From contig JAZNJU010000109.1 of assembly GCA_045578205.1 (NCBI GenBank), positions 1 to 26,465 of the forward strand: 26,465 nucleotides of DNA, read 5' to 3'. Position 1 is the stretch's first letter. Each line of letters begins with the position of its first letter. The notes under the pieces are model-generated. The model was not told the DNA's origin. It worked only from the letters and a program-made list of their open reading frames with translations, and did not search any database. Source of the DNA: RGIG8748 sp045578205. GTDB lineage: Bacteria > Bacillota > Clostridia > UMGS1810. Positions 25,448 to 26,465 of this stretch are shown here, one piece after another. Both the position numbers and the translations under genes were made by a program.

Positions 25448-25493
25448 TATGTAAAGTGCAAAAAACGAGACAAAATACAGAGTGGTGATTATT

Positions 25494-25736
25494 ATGAAGC
25501 AAAGAACTAATGCAAATGGTAAAAATCTTATAGGAGATAGACTTAAAGAACTGCGAAATCGCACCAATTTGTCTCAACGAGACTTAGCAAGAGAATTACA
25601 ACTCATAGGAATGGATATGGACAAAAATGTCATCACAAGAATTGAAACTAATAAGAGATATGTAACTGATTTTGAACTTCAGGCATTAAAACAAATATTT
25701 GATGTTAGTTATGATTATTTGATTGATGGAGAATAA
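25494..25736 (+). CDS. XRE-family HTH transcriptional regulator
   Basis: I choose ATG 25494 (MKQRTNANGKN); in-frame GTG codons at 25482 and 25485 form part of its GTGGTGATT ribosome-binding region. The 80-residue protein is a single Cro/C1-type HTH domain: GDRLKELRNRTNLSQRDLARELQ, a slightly long loop (LIGMDMDKNVITRIETNKRYV), then LQALKQIFDVSYDYLIDGE. It probably represses its own promoter and the divergent gene through the paired operators upstream. It is the only plus-strand gene in the accessory patch, and a tRNA-3'-like scrap plus terminator hairpin follow it directly. Confidence 0.9.
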   Translation: MKQRTNANGKNLIGDRLKELRNRTNLSQRDLARELQLIGMDMDKNVITRIETNKRYVTDFELQALKQIFDVSYDYLIDGE

Positions 25737-25748
25737 CGACTCGGAAAA

Positions 25749-25786
25749 ACAGTCCCTCGGGGTTCGATTCTCCCGAGGCTACGCCA
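25749..25786 (+). other. tRNA 3'-end-like fragment
   Basis: The T-arm-like CGGGGTTCGATTCTCCCG is followed by an acceptor-like GAGGCTACG and CCA at 25784-25786, with no anticodon arm or 5' half upstream. A GACT...AGTC hairpin just before it resembles a long variable arm of Ser/Leu tRNAs. The T-stem has a mismatch. It begins right after the XRE stop codon, so it is a remnant, perhaps an attachment-site scar, rather than a gene. Confidence 0.5.
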
Positions 25787-25788
25787 CA

Positions 25789-25823
25789 AAAAACACGCCA
25801 CGGCTTTGCCGTAGCGTGTTTTT
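25789..25823 (+). terminator. Hairpin terminator, copy 2 of the repeated 35-bp hairpin
   Basis: Identical in sequence and plus-strand orientation to 24573-24607. On this side it follows a tRNA-like CGCCACAAAA and ends in TTTTT, so it would end transcripts from the XRE gene. It is also the junction at which the HEPN-like fragment breaks off. Confidence 0.75.
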
Positions 25824-25888
25824 AAATTAATGGCAATATTTGATTCTTCGGCTATCTTTTTTAAGGTTATATGGTCTCTACGCTGCAT
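25824..25888 (-). pseudogene. Truncated HEPN-like partner of the nucleotidyltransferase
   Basis: An ATG at 25886-25888 overlaps the end of the nucleotidyltransferase gene by 11 bases, the usual coupling in MNT/HEPN pairs. It encodes MQRRDHITLKKIAEESNIAI, which resembles the first helix of HEPN (DUF86) toxins. After about 22 codons the frame enters the repeated hairpin and tRNA-like scrap, and only junk follows. The conserved R-x4-6-H active site of HEPN RNases is absent. The family call rests on a short stretch plus context. Confidence 0.4.
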
Positions 25889-26168
25889 ACAAAGACACCA
25901 CCTTGTTTATCTCTATTAATGAATCCTCGGGAATAGGCAAAGATACCACATCTACAGGAACATTCAAGATTTCTTCCATTCTGTTTTTAATTGAGCAGAG
26001 TGTTAATAATGTAACAACAGCCGAAGAATTAAATTCAAGAATAATATCAACATCACTATCGGGTCTGTTTTTACCTTCTGCATAAGAGCCAAACAGTTGT
26101 ATTTTTACAACAGGGTATTCCTTAGCAATGATTTTAGCCGCGTTTGAAATCTGTTCTATTGTTAGCAT
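25878..26168 (-). CDS. Minimal nucleotidyltransferase (MNT antitoxin type)
   Basis: The start is ATG 26166-26168 (MLTIEQISNAA), preceded by AGAGGTG; three extra upstream codons lie in that leader. The 96-residue protein has the polymerase-beta-like signature IQLFGSYAEGKNRPDSDVDIILEF: GS near 27 and the metal-binding Asp-x-Asp pair in SDVDI. It closes with VDVVSLPIPEDSLIEINK. In MNT/HEPN systems such proteins add AMP to the HEPN toxin to silence it. Here the partner seems to be truncated just downstream. Its promoter lies in duplicated block copy 2. Confidence 0.88.
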   Translation of the reverse strand: MLTIEQISNAAKIIAKEYPVVKIQLFGSYAEGKNRPDSDVDIILEFNSSAVVTLLTLCSIKNRMEEILNVPVDVVSLPIPEDSLIEINKVVSLYAA

Positions 26169-26197
26169 TATAAACACCTCTTTTCTGTTATATAAAC

Positions 26198-26226
26198 ATT
26201 ATACCATTAAAATATAAAAAATACAA
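26198..26226 (-). promoter_or_regulatory. Promoter of the nucleotidyltransferase, inside duplicated block copy 2
   Basis: On the minus strand TTGTAT (26221-26226), a 17-base spacer and TATAAT (26198-26203), matching the hicBA promoter base for base at both hexamers. It lies after the stop of the second 77-residue gene copy. Confidence 0.7.
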
Positions 26227-26235
26227 TATAATGTT

Positions 26236-26465
26236 TCAAAAATCATGCCTTGTGCCACAGTCGATATTATTTTCTTCCAATACGCAGACAATTTCTTCTA
26301 TTGCATCAAAATCAGAAAGGGAGTCGTCTGCTATTATTTTCTTAATTTTTTCAAGTATTATAATTGCGTTTGTGTCGGCAATGTTGTTATAGTCTATTGT
26401 ATTATCTTCAAATACTTTTTGGACTAATTCTGCTATGTGGTTTTGGATAAGTTCGAGTTTTATGT
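26236..26465 (-). CDS. Small protein of unknown function, copy 2 (start codon just outside the window)
   Basis: This is a near-identical copy of the 77-residue gene at 25149-25382. By alignment with copy 1 the first four bases of the gene, including its ATG, lie beyond the right edge. Most differences appear silent; one changes Glu to Asp in the middle stretch (ADDSLSDFD against ADESLSDFD). That pattern suggests a recent duplication or selection on the protein. It precedes the nucleotidyltransferase gene with its own promoter between. Confidence 0.78.
   Translation of the reverse strand, partial: IKLELIQNHIAELVQKVFEDNTIDYNNIADTNAIIILEKIKKIIADDSLSDFDAIEEIVCVLEENNIDCGTRHDF

Larger units (their letters stand above)
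25399..25473. promoter_or_regulatory. Paired 13-bp inverted operator-like sites
   Basis: TTGTCTCGTTTTT (25399-25411) and its exact reverse complement AAAAACGAGACAA (25461-25473) are placed 62 bases apart between the XRE gene and the 77-residue gene. They bracket both promoters. The spacing is near six helical turns, as expected for looping or paired binding by a small repressor such as the adjacent XRE protein. Confidence 0.6.
26198..26465. repeat. Duplicated block copy 2, cut by the window edge
   Basis: This is the second copy of 25111-25379. It is in the same orientation about 1,087 bases away and again precedes an antitoxin-type gene on the minus strand. The match continues to the last base of the window. 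Confidence 0.9.

Overview
The window looks like chromosomal DNA of a low-GC, spore-forming member of the Clostridia that handles plant-type polysaccharides. The evidence is SpoVB/YabM, YabP, YabQ and DivIC genes in Bacillus-like order, strong AGGAGG ribosome binding sites, a DUF3502-type sugar-binding lipoprotein, and secreted proteins with cohesin-like, dockerin and S-layer homology (SLH) modules. The genus cannot be fixed from the sequence alone.

Layout. (1) 1-6438, minus: a lipoprotein solute-binding protein, a secreted protein made of two copies of a ~320-residue unit, and a large secreted parallel beta-helix protein that runs off the left edge. This resembles part of a carbohydrate-uptake or degradation cluster; no permease is visible. 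(2) 6439-7600: no credible protein gene. It holds degenerate tandem copies of the tRNA-fMet 3' end with its terminator. (3) 7604-7794, minus: tRNA-Leu(TAA) and tRNA-fMet behind a strong promoter. (4) 7860-11452, minus: yabM-rqcP-yabP-yabQ-divIC-yabR, a sporulation, ribosome-rescue and division cluster, with a second SpoVB-family flippase diverging from it (11569-12972, plus). (5) 13076-13912, minus: thiT under a TPP riboswitch with an intrinsic terminator. (6) 13934-18974, minus: a three-gene operon with its own promoter. It encodes a small dockerin protein, a 1012-residue cohesin-like/helical-rod/dockerin protein, and a cohesin-like/SLH surface anchor. No enzyme domain is recognisable, so it reads as a self-contained cell-surface chain. 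(7) 19151-24519, minus: class B PBP, polA, coaE and a lytic transglycosylase. (8) 24573-26465: an accessory patch with HicBA, a minimal nucleotidyltransferase with a truncated HEPN-like partner, an XRE regulator with paired operators, and two near-identical copies of a small unknown gene, mixed with tRNA-3'-like scraps and a repeated hairpin.

The most interesting items are the three-protein cohesin/dockerin/SLH operon and the accessory patch. In the patch, one duplicated block (77-residue gene plus sigma-A-type promoter plus RBS) sits upstream of two unrelated toxin-antitoxin-like modules.
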